Source: Prionace glauca
Taxonomy: Eukaryota; Chordata; Chondrichthyes; Carcharhiniformes; Carcharhinidae
DNA length: 64,000 nt
Assembly: GCA_037974335.1 (NCBI GenBank)
Contig: CM075760.1
Span: 31,022,902-31,086,901 of the forward strand
Direction of reading: 5' to 3'
Shown here piece after piece: positions 54,093-64,000 of this stretch; positions within the stretch are counted from its first letter, which is position 1, and each line of letters opens with the position of its first letter. The translations under genes and the position numbers were made by a program. Under the pieces are notes generated by a model. That model was given only the letters and a program-made list of their open reading frames with translations. It was not told the origin of the DNA and searched no databases.

Positions 54093-54309
54093 CGGGGACA
54101 CCAACAATAGCCAGGATTGGATAGTAAAAGTATCGAATTAGTTTCAGGACATTTTCAACACGATGAATTGTAGGCAGCCAATCTAGAGAAAGCCTGTAAA
54201 GTATCGAGTATAAACTCCTCTCAATTGTTGTAACATTCAGATCTCTGCCCCTCAGATGCAGAACCATTATGGGAACGTCCAGATCTACCTTTCCTGGATT
54301 CAGGTCCAT
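54093..54309 (-). CDS. GPR139/142-like class A GPCR, exon 1
   Basis: Ends at donor GTAAGT in phase 1 after IRYFYYPILAIVGVP. This joins in frame to exon 2 (VNIMTIVTL), rebuilding TM1 exactly as in this family (YYPxLAxxGVPxNxxTIV). The start is taken at M 54309 (MDLNPG); an upstream in-frame Met at 54339 or a later one is possible. A short extracellular N-terminus has an NVT glycosylation site. With exon 2 the protein would be about 372 residues, near family size. Intron about 5.4 kb. Confidence 0.8.
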
Positions 54310-54824
54310 TGCAGAAAGCTTGCAATTTCTCTCTCCCAATGTTGATCCCTCGACTCCCTCTCTGTGGAGCCGCTTATCACTGTGACACTCCCAATGACAC
54401 CGTGCATAACTCCTTTATGAAGCCTGGATGGGAATGCTCCAGAGACACGATTAGTACTGGTTGAATTAATTCCGACGTTAATTACAGTCACTGAACAAAC
54501 AGGTTAATATTTTCCATTCAAAACATATTTTTGTCAATGCATCACAAAATAATTCTGGGTCTGTGTGATCGTTCCTAATGGAAGGAATTTTGGAAATGCC
54601 GGGAGGGTTGACCAGTATCTTTCAATGTTGCTGGGATATGGGATTGTGACAAAAAAAGGAACACATTATGCAAAAGTCCCCCCAGCTTGTCCGTAAGGGA
54701 AAACATTTTAAACCTGGAAATGTAGAGTTGTCAGCATCGCATCAGTGAAAGAAATGGGGAAAGTCTGAACCCAAAATCTTGGAGAAATTAACTTGTGACT
54801 TCCGGCACCATGGGTGGGTCCATT

Positions 54825-55795
54825 GTGATTTGTCATTTATATTAATGATTTGGATGAGAATTTAGGAGGCATGGTTACTAAGTTTTCAGTTGATACCAAG
54901 ATTGGTGGCATAGTGGATAGTGAAAAAAAGGTTATCTCTAATTGTAATGGGATCTTGATCAATTGGGCCAGTGGATTGATGAATGACCGATGGAGTTTAA
55001 TTTAGATGAATGCAAGATGATGCATTTGATAGATCGAACCAGGGCAGCACTTACTTAATGCTAAGGCATTGGGGACGGTTCGAGAACCAAGAAATCTGGG
55101 AGGGTACATGTTCATAGCTCCTTGAAAGTGGAGTCATAGTTGGGCAGAGTTGTGAGGAATGAAATCAACACACTTGGTTTCCTTGGTCAGAACAGCGAAT
55201 AAAGGAGTTGGGACAACTTGTTGAAGTTGTACAAGACATTGGTAAGGCCACACTCGGAATACTCTGTACAGCTCTGGTCACCCTGTTACAGGAAGGATAT
55301 TATTAAACTACAAAGAGTTCAGAAAATATTCACTAGGAGGGTATAGGGACTTGATTGTTTGTGTTTTAAGGAGAAACGTGATAGACTGGAACTTTTTCCC
55401 GGCTGTGTAGAAAGCCTAGGGGTGACCTTATGGAGGTCTACAAAAAAATGAGGGGCACAGATCAGCTAGATAGTCAATATCTTTTCCCAAAAGTCGGGGA
55501 GCCTAAAACTCGAGGGAATAGGCCGAAGGTGAGAGGAGAAGGTGCAAATGGGTCTGGATGGGCAATTGTTTCACACACAGGTTAGTGAGTGCCTGGAAAA
55601 GGTACCAGAGGGAGTAGAGGTGTGTACAGTTTTGACAGTGAAAAAACATGATGTCAGTTAGATGGATAAGATAGATGAAAATGGGTCAAATGCCGGCAAT
55701 TGGGACTAACTTAGCGGTGGATGAAAAAAGGCAGCATGGACAAGTTGGGCCGAAGGGCCTGTTTCCATGCTGTAAACCTCAATGACTCTATGATT
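54825..55795 (+). mobile_element. CR1-like LINE, decayed
   Basis: 'atttgtcatttatattaatg', 'gttgataccaagattggtgg', 'gtaaggccacactcggaata' and 'ggccgaagggcctgtttcca' follow RT to 3' end order. No long frame survives. It is related to the LINE at 30.8 kb. Confidence 0.88.
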
Positions 55796-55944
55796 TCCCG
55801 GCCGTGTTTGTTCCAATGCCAGAAAATCCCCGCCTGAGGTCATCGGACATTTATATGATCTGCGTCTCGCCTGCCATGGGAATCATAATGGGCGGGATAG
55901 GACAATTCCATCCCGTGTTAATCAGCAGCAATCCGTGTTTATAT

Positions 55945-56395
55945 CATAGAATCATAGAATTCCAACCGTGCAGGAGGAAGTTATTTGGCCCATCGGGCCT
56001 GCACCAGTCCAAATGGGCCACAATGGTCCCAGCCAGACCCTATTTCATAACCCTCTGGAAGCCTCCTTCTCCGTCAGACACCCACTCAGCCTCTTTCAAT
56101 CTCAGACACCTCAATCAGCCCTGCCCACCCTCAGCACCCCACCCACACCAGTCCCCCCCAGACTCCTCACTCACCCGCCCCACCCTCAAAACCCCACTCA
56201 ACCCTGTCTCCCTCAGATCCCCACTCAGCCACCTCCTCCTCAGGCTCCTCACACAACCACCCACACCATCAGAACCCAACTCAACCCCTCACCACTTAGA
56301 CAGCCCACTCAGTTCCACTCCCACCTCAGCCACTCCTGTCAGCCCCCTCCCCCTACAAATCCCTCGCTACTCAGCCCCCCTTCAGGCCTGAGGCT
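55945..56395 (-). repeat. SINE tail and C-rich low-complexity stretch
   Basis: 'tagaatcatagaattccaac' and 'cccatcgggcctgcacc' (inverted SINE tail, 55945-56000), then a CCT/CAC-rich stretch to 56395. The Pro-rich frames across it have no domain. Confidence 0.6.
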
Positions 56396-56399
56396 TGGC

Positions 56400-57168
56400 A
56401 GTGTCCATGATACTGTCCACTTGTACTGACACCTGTATTTCGCGCCTTGCTCCTGCGCGGAGAGTTGTGGAGGTTTATCTGCCTCGTGAGTTTGATATTG
56501 TCTGTAGTTAAAGACAGTATTGGACTCTTCAAATTATCCCATAACACCAGTCACAATTTGGAAATGTGTAATCGATAATGTGCTTATGTGAAATACACCT
56601 CAGTCTCTTTGTTTCACCTCATTGTTTGCACCCCACTGCTCTGTATGTTTGTCTCTATCTAGCTTGTGGTACGCCTGCCTTGAAATTGTTTCATCGGAAA
56701 ATGTACAGAGAGATTCGCTCTATTAATCCACGCTGCAGCGACTCTGATAGTTTTTTGAAGGGGCCGTGTAAAGGGAACTATTTCCTGCCTAGCACTGTCC
56801 TGCATCGCTCTATGATGAAGCAGGGCCTTTGCTGTTTAGAATTATCTGAAACTCGTCAGTGACGGACGAGTTTATGAATGAAATCACCGATGTCGCCTCA
56901 TTGTTCATTCATTCTGCCTTTGGATTTTATGAGAAAAAGGCAGAGGTGAAGGTGTTTTTACACGGGTGAATCATTGGGTGGCGCAGTGGCCCTTTCACGG
57001 ATGGGCCTTGAGTTCAGTCACATCCCAGACATGACTGGGGGGACATGCCTGTCTGGGAAAGTGGGGTGGTGGTGGGGGAGGTGAGGGGAACACACTATAA
57101 TAGGGAAATGGAGCGGAGTTGATGGCTTTTAGGGAACGGAATTAAGCCAAGGCAGAGATGGTTAAATT
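56400..57168. other. Downstream flank of the IgM gene, nothing recognised
   Basis: A plus-strand frame at 56578-56862 lacks domains. No exon or repeat is recognised. Confidence 0.4.
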
Positions 57169-57174
57169 TTTATT
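57169..57174 (-). terminator. Candidate poly(A) signal for the membrane IgM mRNA
   Basis: AATAAA on the minus strand, about 460 bp after the TM2 stop codon. It is the first exact AATAAA I see downstream in this interval. Confidence 0.45.
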
Positions 57175-57636
57175 CAATGTTTATGTTAAAAATTCAGAGA
57201 ACATTTTACAATGAATTTTTTTTTAGTAGTTAGAGAAGTGAATATAACGATCGAACTTTACATTGAAAATAGAACACATGCACAGGGAATTCGTCAATAT
57301 TTGGACATCTGTTACATACACCAGAAATAGAAAACAGGACAGTAATAGGAAGAAGAATTAACAAATGTGAATAAGAAATAAAATAAGTGTCTTATTTATA
57401 CATGAAATTTGAACTACGGGGAAACTATTAACCATAATTACATTATAACAAAAATGCCTCATACATTTTACACTGAAAACTGAGATAATATCTACGGTAG
57501 CCTCAGTTACAGATTCAGAATGATAAGCTGGGAGAATTTTACTGATACAGTCACCGAGAGCTGATATTATGGTTGAACCATACACAGATCTTGATAATCA
57601 GCTGAGGGAAGTCTTCAGCGACCAAAGTTCAACCCA

Positions 57637-57645
57637 TCATTTGAT
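57637..57645 (-). CDS. IGHM: IgM membrane exon TM2 (two codons and stop)
   Basis: After acceptor TTTATTTTACAG the frame from TM1 (ending TLVK) continues I-K-stop. This gives the two- or three-residue basic cytoplasmic tail typical of membrane IgM, which relies on associated chains for signalling. The 3'UTR continues from here. Confidence 0.75.
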   Translation of the reverse strand: MK

Positions 57646-57779
57646 CTGTAAAATAAAGAGAGAATATTGAAGCAGATGTTTATGATGCGAGACATTAATG
57701 TTTTTAATCAGTGAAATATTGAGAGATTTTTCAAATCCATTCTGCCAGTTTGAAATGTGAGTGAATTGAATCATCTCAC

Positions 57780-57907
57780 CTTCACCAGAGTGACGGCAGT
57801 GCTGTAGAAAATGCTCAGGAAGAACAGGACGATGAATGTGGAAGCGGTTGTCCAGATGTTTCTGTTATCATCCTCACTGTCTTCAATCCAGATGCGGTCG
57901 GTGGGGT
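57780..57907 (-). CDS. IGHM: IgM membrane exon TM1
   Basis: A 128-bp exon between acceptor CAACCCCTAG and donor GTGAGA. It encodes an acidic extracellular spacer ([14 protein letters not shown]) and a membrane helix [20 protein letters not shown] then TLVK. The TASTFIVLF and FYSTxVTL pattern is the conserved Ig mu membrane segment with polar faces for Ig-alpha/beta. It is spliced from an internal donor in C4 (60663), matching phase 1. Confidence 0.92.
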
Positions 57908-58479
57908 CTAGGGGTTGGAGACCAGGAAATGAAATTAGATTACTTCATTTATCCAGGAAATCATTTTGTTATTTTTCATCTCCCCGTTCTCCTTCATGAG
58001 TTGTTAATGTATTCTCTTTGTATAATCTTCAGTATATGTCTACTGTTAAGTTCAGGACACTCAGTAACCGATCTCCATAATTATGTTCACACTTGATATT
58101 TATGCACATTCCTTTGCCAGTCCATGTCAGAAAGAACTGAAGATGTTTTCTTGAGTATCAGTTCATTTTCGATCAATTTGGCACTATCCCTCATTGAAGA
58201 ATATTATGACTGATATGGAGGAACGTTCACTGATCAATGATTGTTTCCACAGATGGTGGCTCATCTTTAAACTGTGAATGTTGTTGTTTAAGAACTGAGA
58301 TGTAATTTCTGATCTTTTCTTATGTGTGGTGTTAATGGTTAGAAGATCACTGGCTTAATTCAGTTTCTCAACGTGTTTTCGGTGCTATGTGCATTGGACT
58401 AGTTGTCGGTAGATATGTGCGTTAAAATTTATGTTTAAGTTTCACTTTCATCATTTACCTACCATTTGTACTTAAGATT

Positions 58480-59470
58480 TTGCATTTATGTGCGTGTGCA
58501 TGAATATCTCGTGCTCTGCATTAATCTTTGGCTCTCAGTTAATATATGTAAAGAGCTTTAATGTACGTGTTCATTTCCCTGTGTTTGTTGATTTCTGTAG
58601 TTGTGTGCCTGCATCTGTGTGTATATTTGATTTTTCTGACATTGTGTATGTACGATTCTATTATTGTGGTAAGTCTATGTATATTTATTAAAGCCACTCT
58701 TACTGGGTGCACATAAATTTCTGCCTATTCCTATGTGTTAATTTTTTGTCATTCTAGTAATGTTTGTTTCCTTTTCTGTGCACGTCTGTTTCCCCATTTG
58801 TCTGTGTGTGTACCTATTAACATGTGTGTATGTATATATGTGTTGATAATTCTTCACAACGATATCTTGATATATGTTTGTGTTTCGATATGTAGTAATG
58901 TGTGCTGTGGTGTTCTGTTCTGTATGAGCATGTTAGTTTCTGTGTCTACATGTTTGCGTGCAAATGTTTTGCTGTCAGTTCATCTATACGCAGGCTGCTT
59001 ATTTGTTTATATGAATTTCCATATATATCTGTTAACGTGTATAACATTGTGTGTCTCTATATTTATATTCCTGTCAAAGTGAATGCGTGCTAAGATATAT
59101 ACTTATTTAAGTATATGTATGCGTTTGTGCATTTATGTGGGTCTGCATGTGTGTGTATCTGCCTGTGTTGTGTCTTTCCATAGTATGTGTTTGTGTTTGG
59201 GTCTTTGTTCCAACTCACGTAAGTGTATGCACTTGTGTGTTTTATGTGTATGTGTGTGCGTGCCTTTGTATATATTTGATTGTGTGGTCTTGTTTTAATG
59301 CCTATTTGTACAAGCGCGTGTCTATATATTTGATTGTGTGTGTGTGTGCGTGTGTGTGTGTGCGTGAGTGTGTGTGTACGTGTGTGTGTACGTGTATGTG
59401 TGTGTGTACGCCTATGTGTGTATTTCTAATTGTGACAGTTCTGTGTAGTATTGTCAGTGTGTATATTTTT
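58480..59470. repeat. TG-rich degenerate tract in the C4-TM1 intron
   Basis: About 1 kb of 'tatgtgtgtg', 'tgtgtgtacgtgt' and related words. It grows purer towards 59330-59420. Frames (CVCVCV) are spurious. Confidence 0.85.
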
Positions 59471-59474
59471 TAAC

Positions 59475-60555
59475 TGTTTCTTCAAGTTTCACCAGCAATT
59501 GTTAACTGAACGTGATCCAAACAATCCGAACAATGGAGCACATTTTCAGACTTTGCTGTTTAAATGTCTTTTATGTGAGTGGCACGGTGATATCAGGAGA
59601 GTGAATGAAATAATTCATTGATGCATTTCAGAATCATCAGGCACAAAACAGTGAAAAGCGGGGAGGATTATTTTACTTGTTTAAATTTGTATTATGGGAA
59701 ATCAATGCCAGCACATGATTAACAGGAACAAGAGTGTTGAAACATTTTTGAATTATGTTGCATAAATATATATGCATATATTAGTTTATGTGTTTTATAT
59801 ACTTCAGTGATACTTTCATAACGATAATGATACTTCAAAATCTGTAGCAAAAAAAGAAAGCTAATTTGTACTGTTGACAACTGACTCCTTATTGTAGAGA
59901 GTCATTCCCTTCCAAGCACGCTACTTATGAGAGGGTGGAGAGTGAGCTCATAGTTTACCTCTCTCTACCCTGTAATGCAATGCCCCTGATGGTTCTAAAC
60001 ACTGAGGAACTGGCGGTACTGTGGATTAAATAATGACATTCCTCCTCTTTTCATTGAGGAAGTTGTGGTATATGGGTTAGGTACTGATCCTCCCCTCTCT
60101 TTGTTGGGTGAGTAGGAATCCGGTATGTTAACAATTTCACTCTCCCTCAATCTGATGGGGGATTATTTCTCCATGTTTCTGTGTGACCCTCACTTAAGTT
60201 CCCAGTGGGTTTGGTGCAGCAGCTTAAAGCTGACAATGAAAGGGTAAAGGCATGGACAATGAGAGAAACAGGAACACTGAGATCTAAATATTGAGAATGT
60301 TTGACGCAAATGTTGAAATTGTCGGATTTTTCCTCAGGGAGGAAAGTCGGTGAAGACATTTTGGAGAATCCTGTAATAAATGTGCTCTACTCTGTCTCTA
60401 AGACAGGGTGGATTTGAGCAGGGTGCATTGGTTCAACAAGACTTCGGTCTGAGGCCTGAAAGTACCTGACTCAAACCAAAAATTATCTACTGGAAGGAAA
60501 ACTGAAAAGCAACCAATGAAGCGATTGGGTATTTCATTTATCGTTAGAGGAAAAT
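59475..60555. other. IgM C4-TM1 intron, nothing recognised
   Basis: AT-rich intronic sequence between the secretory poly(A) region and the TG-rich tract. No additional constant exon was found. Confidence 0.5.
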
Positions 60556-60558
60556 GAT

Positions 60559-60573
60559 TTTATTCTTTTTATT
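60559..60573 (-). terminator. Poly(A) signals of secretory IgM
   Basis: Two AATAAA hexamers on the minus strand (60568-60573 and 60559-60564), about 30-40 bp after the secretory stop codon. Their use competes with splicing from the C4 internal donor to TM1. Confidence 0.75.
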
Positions 60574-60600
60574 GTAGTTTTTAATGTAACCGAGTGACTC

Positions 60601-60992
60601 TCATTGACATGAATTAACAGTGTCCATCAGTGCAAGGGAAATGTTCACAAAACTGGGTTTACCGCTGGATTTGTCAACTGTTCTGTTGATGATCTTCAAG
60701 GGGATGGCTTCATGTCCCACCACACAGGAGTAAGAAGCGCCACTGGACCATTCCTCTGCTGCAATGGATAACAGGCTGTACATGAAGAAGGAGCTATCGC
60801 CGTTCTCCGCCACTACCTCGGTGTTCCTGTAGTTCCCGGGATTCACCGGCTTGTCGTTGACGGTCCACTTGACGAAGATCTCTCGGGGGGAGAAACCTCT
60901 CACTAAGCAGCTGAGGGAGATGAAACTCTGAGCGGAGACCTGTTCTGCCGAGGGCAGGAGGACAGAGACGACCGGTTCCCGCGGATTTGGAT
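60601..60992 (-). CDS. IGHM: IgM C4 domain with secretory tail
   Basis: The exon starts after acceptor TTTTCTGCAG with [18 protein letters not shown]. Core: [20 protein letters not shown] (first cysteine and Trp), [19 protein letters not shown] (second cysteine), [20 protein letters not shown]. The last exon part, [20 protein letters not shown], is the mu tailpiece with an NIS glycosylation site and penultimate cysteine for polymer formation. An internal donor G|GTAAAC at about 60663, after VDKSS, gives the membrane form. The tail identifies mu rather than NAR or W chain, from memory of shark mu chains. Confidence 0.93.
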
Positions 60993-61479
60993 CTGCAGAA
61001 AATGTACAATAAATGTCAATAAACTGGAGAGTTCTGGAGACAATGAAACCGCTGGTGAGATATCAGGAAAATGTGCTTCGCTTTTGATTTTAAATGTTTC
61101 CATTTTTGACTTCCGGCTTGGAGGGGAGGTGAACACAATTGTTTTCTCAAATAACTCAGGGAAGTTTCTGACTGGGAAGTTTCAGAAATTTTACATCACA
61201 GAATCAGGCCATTCGGCCGAACTGATCCACTTTTCTTATTGGTTTCCTAGTTTTGATGCACCACATCAGACTCCCCCCTTCTTCTTCGATATAAACCCAG
61301 TAACCTCGCCTTCAGTTCACTTTTCATTCATCAACACATCAAACTCCCCATAAAAATATCGATCGGCCCATAGTCGCTTCGTTGTTTTTTTTTTCCATTC
61401 AGGGGAGGCCATTAATGCACTGAATATTAAATATTGACTTGTACACTTCCACTGGAGATAGCCACAGAGATGCATTTAC

Positions 61480-62210
61480 ATAGAAACATAGAATAGTACA
61501 GCACAGTACAGGCCCTTTGGCCCTCAATGCTGTGCCGAACTATGTCCAATCCTAAGATCAAGCTATCCCACCCCCTATAATTCTGGTGTGCTCCATGTGC
61601 CTATCCAATAACGGCTTGAAACTTCCTAAAGTGTCCGACTCCACTATCGCAGCAGGCAGTGTATTCTGCACCCCACCACTCTGTGAGTGAATAATGTATC
61701 TTGGACATCCCTCCTATATCTCCCAACGTGAACCTCAAATTTATGCCCCCTAGTAACAGCTGCATCCACCTGAGGAAATATTCTCTGCACGTCCACTCTA
61801 TCTATCCCCCTCATCATCTTATACATCTCTTTTAAGTCGCCTTTGATCCTCCTCTGTTCTAAAGAGAAAAGCCCCAGCTCCCTCAACCTTTCCTCATAAG
61901 ACCTACCCTCCAAACCAGGCAGCATCCTGGTAAATCTCCTCTGCACTCTCTCCAATGCTCTCACATCCTTCTTATAGTGAGGTTACCAGAACTGCACTCA
62001 ATATTCCGAATGTGATCCGATATAGTTGCAGCATAACCCCACAGCCTTCAATTCAAACTCCCTATAAATAACCGGTAAAACACTATAGGTCTTCTTCACG
62101 GCTCTATCCACTTGAGTGGTAACCTTTAGAGATCTGGGGATATGAACCACAAGATCTTTCAGTTCCTCCACATTTCTCAGAACCCTGCCTACATTTTGAC
62201 GCCGCAATTA
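61480..62210 (-). mobile_element. CR1-like LINE in the C3-C4 intron
   Basis: Minus-strand pieces [37 protein letters not shown] and FTHRVVG, plus an earlier piece VHIPRSLKVTTQVDRAVKK after a frame break. The 3' tail is 'gtacaggccctttggccctc' on the plus strand. Same strand as the IgM gene. Confidence 0.88.
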
Positions 62211-62232
62211 TTGCTTCAGTCTCTCAGCTCAC

Positions 62233-62541
62233 CTGTTTCCTTGTGGATAGATGCTCTTAAAGGAGTCGGCAGATCCTGATGGCTCACCACGCACTCAAAC
62301 ACAGCCGCACTCAGCCAGGCTTGTGTTGAGATGTTTAATTTGCTGATCACGCTGTCAGGATCTGCTCCGGGCTTTTCGGTAATCTCTGATTTCAAATATT
62401 TCCTGTCTCGGATCCAGGACACGTTAACTCCATCAGGAGCATGAGAAATGATGCAGGTTAAGGTCACGGTCGCCTCCAGTAAGACCTGTTCTATTGGTGG
62501 TGGCTGTATCTTCACTGTGGTATAAAGGCACAGGGGAGGAT
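62233..62541 (-). CDS. IGHM: IgM C3 domain
   Basis: A 309-bp phase-1 exon (acceptor CTCATTCACAG, donor GTGAGC). It starts [16 protein letters not shown], with cysteines in [20 protein letters not shown] and [14 protein letters not shown]. An extra N-terminal cysteine (PLCLY) may make an interchain bond. An NIS site lies in [10 protein letters not shown]. Fully open. The order C2-C3-C4 and the domain lengths match a four-domain shark mu chain. Confidence 0.92.
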
Positions 62542-62989
62542 CTGTGAATGAGAAATGAAAATGAGCCCGAGTTCCCCTTCAGAAGCAGGACAGCAGTCTT
62601 CAGCCTGAAGGAGACAAAGTCTTCTTCAATATATCAATTTCTAACTATAGCCTTTCAACTTCCATGGAGGATGAAAAGACAGCTTGTTCTGTGAACTTAC
62701 TCCCTGTATTAAACATTGCAGCATCGGTACCATTTTCATGAATCAGAATTGCATTATTCCCAAAGAAATACACCACCCTGAACTCAGGAAATAAATAAAA
62801 AGTACTGGCCATTAGTTTATAAATAAGGTGGATGCACTTTCCAAAATTTTACCCCTGTGCTGTGACCTGTGAAATAGTCCAATCCCCACTGTCTCTCTAA
62901 ATCTTACCAGCTGTAGGATGGAAAAAAAGCTGACATCAAGGCCATATCTCTCACTGTATTACTTCAAAATGGAAGGGGGCACCCTTTCA

Positions 62990-63260
62990 AGGGGAGGCAG
63001 TGGCATATGGTGTTGTCAATTGACTTGTAACCAAGTGTAAGATTCTGAGGACACAGACTCGAATCTCACCACTGCAAATTTTAAATCTGAATTCTATAAA
63101 AATGTATAATTAAAAGTTGAAATGATTGTCATGAAGCCATTGCTGTAAAACCCCTTCCAGTTCACGAATCCTCTTTAACAAGTAAATCCGCTGTCTTTAT
63201 CTGGCATGCATGTGACTTCAGATTCACGGCAACGTGGTTGACACTTAAGTGCCCTCAGAT
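62990..63260 (+). mobile_element. tRNA-SINE (second family) in the C2-C3 intron
   Basis: Head 'gaggcagtggcatatggtgt', B-box-like 'gactcgaatctcacc', body 'aaccccttccagttcacgaa', and 'caacgtggttgacacttaag'. The 3' end is diverged and lacks the 'gggcaataaatgc' tail. Confidence 0.7.
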
Positions 63261-63461
63261 TTGGGAAATGAATACACATCTCATGGAGGGATAACAAACA
63301 ATTGCTTTTCTGATGAAATTCTGAACGAGGCCTTGTCCTAATGCAGCAAATTACATGACCATAGCTTAGAAGTTGTTTTATGGTTTGTACCAACTTTAAT
63401 AGATCCCTAATTCTGGTGAACATCGGAATGATATATTGTATCCTCTGTTTGAGTCTCTTAC

Positions 63462-63767
63462 CCTGGGATGAGCTGATGTTCAGATTCTGAGTGTTTCCTT
63501 GATGAGTGACCTGGCAGGTATAGACCGCTTTGCTGAACCATTCCCCGGCGGCGACTGTCAGCCGACTGCTGGCCGAAAAGTTCCCGTTCACTTCACAGGG
63601 GGGAGAGGTGACAATTCCTGAATCCACGGGTTCCCCATTCTTCAGCCACTTCACCGTCAGTGACCCTGGCTGGAAATCGATGATTGAACAGACGATGGTT
63701 GCAAGTTTGCTGCTTGTGACTTCTTCACTGGAGCTCACGGTGAGGATAACGGTTGGGGGGATGTCAC
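63462..63767 (-). CDS. IGHM: IgM C2 domain
   Basis: A 306-bp phase-1 exon (acceptor GTTTGTTGAAG, donor GTAAGA). It reads [40 protein letters not shown] (first cysteine and Trp), an added cysteine in SPPCEVNG, then [20 protein letters not shown] (second cysteine). The acceptor lacks a strong polypyrimidine tract. C1 should lie beyond position 64000. No premature stop is present. Confidence 0.9.
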
Positions 63768-64000
63768 CTTCAACAAACACATGTTTAGACATCATTTGAA
63801 AATTCAATTGACAACAAATAAAATTAGTTATTTTTTTTAGCACCAGAGCTACCGATTTGAGAATTGTGTCCATGGTTTTGTTGAACTGGCAGGAAAATGG
63901 CGAATAGAATTCAACTGTCAAAAGTGTCACGCAATGCATTTGCGGAGGGCAAACAGAACAAGGGAATACAATAAAACAGAAGGTTGAGAGAGATTGAGGA
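63768..64000 (-). other. Start of the IgM C1-C2 intron
   Basis: The open frame continues upstream of C2 but without Ig motifs, so it is intron. C1, J, D and V of this IgM gene are outside the window. Confidence 0.6.

Noticed and set aside
60601-63767. Calling the constant exons IgW or IgNAR
   Set aside because: The tail [11 protein letters not shown], the membrane exon pattern and the C2-C3-C4 order fit shark mu as I know it. A profile search against mu, W and NAR chains would settle it.
1-64000. CRISPR arrays, operons, bacterial promoters
   Set aside because: This is eukaryotic DNA with introns, SINEs and LINEs. The direct repeats present are minisatellites without spacer structure.

Overview
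The window is vertebrate nuclear DNA, almost certainly from a shark. It carries cartilaginous-fish antigen-receptor exons (NAR-type V domains, a T-cell receptor delta constant gene and an IgM heavy-chain constant gene). These sit in a sea of CR1-like LINEs, an EN-RT LINE, Penelope-like elements, HE1-type tRNA-SINEs and other SINEs seen in elasmobranchs. All recognised host protein-coding exons are on the minus strand, so the receptor story reads from right to left.

Right end (64.0-57.2 kb): the 3' part of an IgM heavy-chain gene. It has C2 (63767-63462), C3 (62541-62233), C4 with secretory tail (60992-60601), the secretory poly(A) signals, then TM1 (57907-57780) and TM2 (57645-57637). C1 and any V-D-J lie beyond the window edge. 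Middle (54.3-47.8 kb): a two-exon class A GPCR of the GPR139/142 type, with an intron of about 5.4 kb filled by repeats. The stretch 47.8-30.6 kb holds only repeats, two minisatellites, a Ty3/gypsy fossil, a GC-rich promoter-like block at 40.2 kb, and one copy of a duplicated promoter-like segment whose other copy is at 2.5-4.4 kb.

Left half (30.3-15.0 kb): what looks like a NAR-TCR / TCR delta unit. In transcriptional order: leader (30269-30227) and NAR V1 (30078-29791) with a 23-type RSS; a 16-bp D (29381-29366) flanked by two 12-RSSs; a NAR J (28987-28938) with a 23-RSS; a second NAR V fused to its J in the germline (24942-24595), whose leader is eroded; a leaderless 'support' TCR delta-type V (21365-21060) followed by three tandem RSS copies; a TRDJ with a 12-RSS (20622-20560); and a complete TRDC in three coding exons (18610-18299, 15625-15563, 15087-14978). 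Every splice junction is phase 1. A rearranged NAR V-D-J could therefore be spliced onto a separately rearranged support V-J and then onto TRDC, which is the doubly rearranging NAR-TCR architecture. The left edge (0.9-2.0 kb) has three tRNA genes or tRNA-like genes (Val, Glu, Asn).

Most of the remaining sequence is interspersed repeats, many of them nested. The most notable points are the close co-orientation of an IgM gene with a NAR-TCR/TRD unit, the germline-joined NAR V, the triplicated RSS, and the clean IgH-like RSS layout (23 / 12-12 / 23) of the NAR block inside a T-cell receptor locus.
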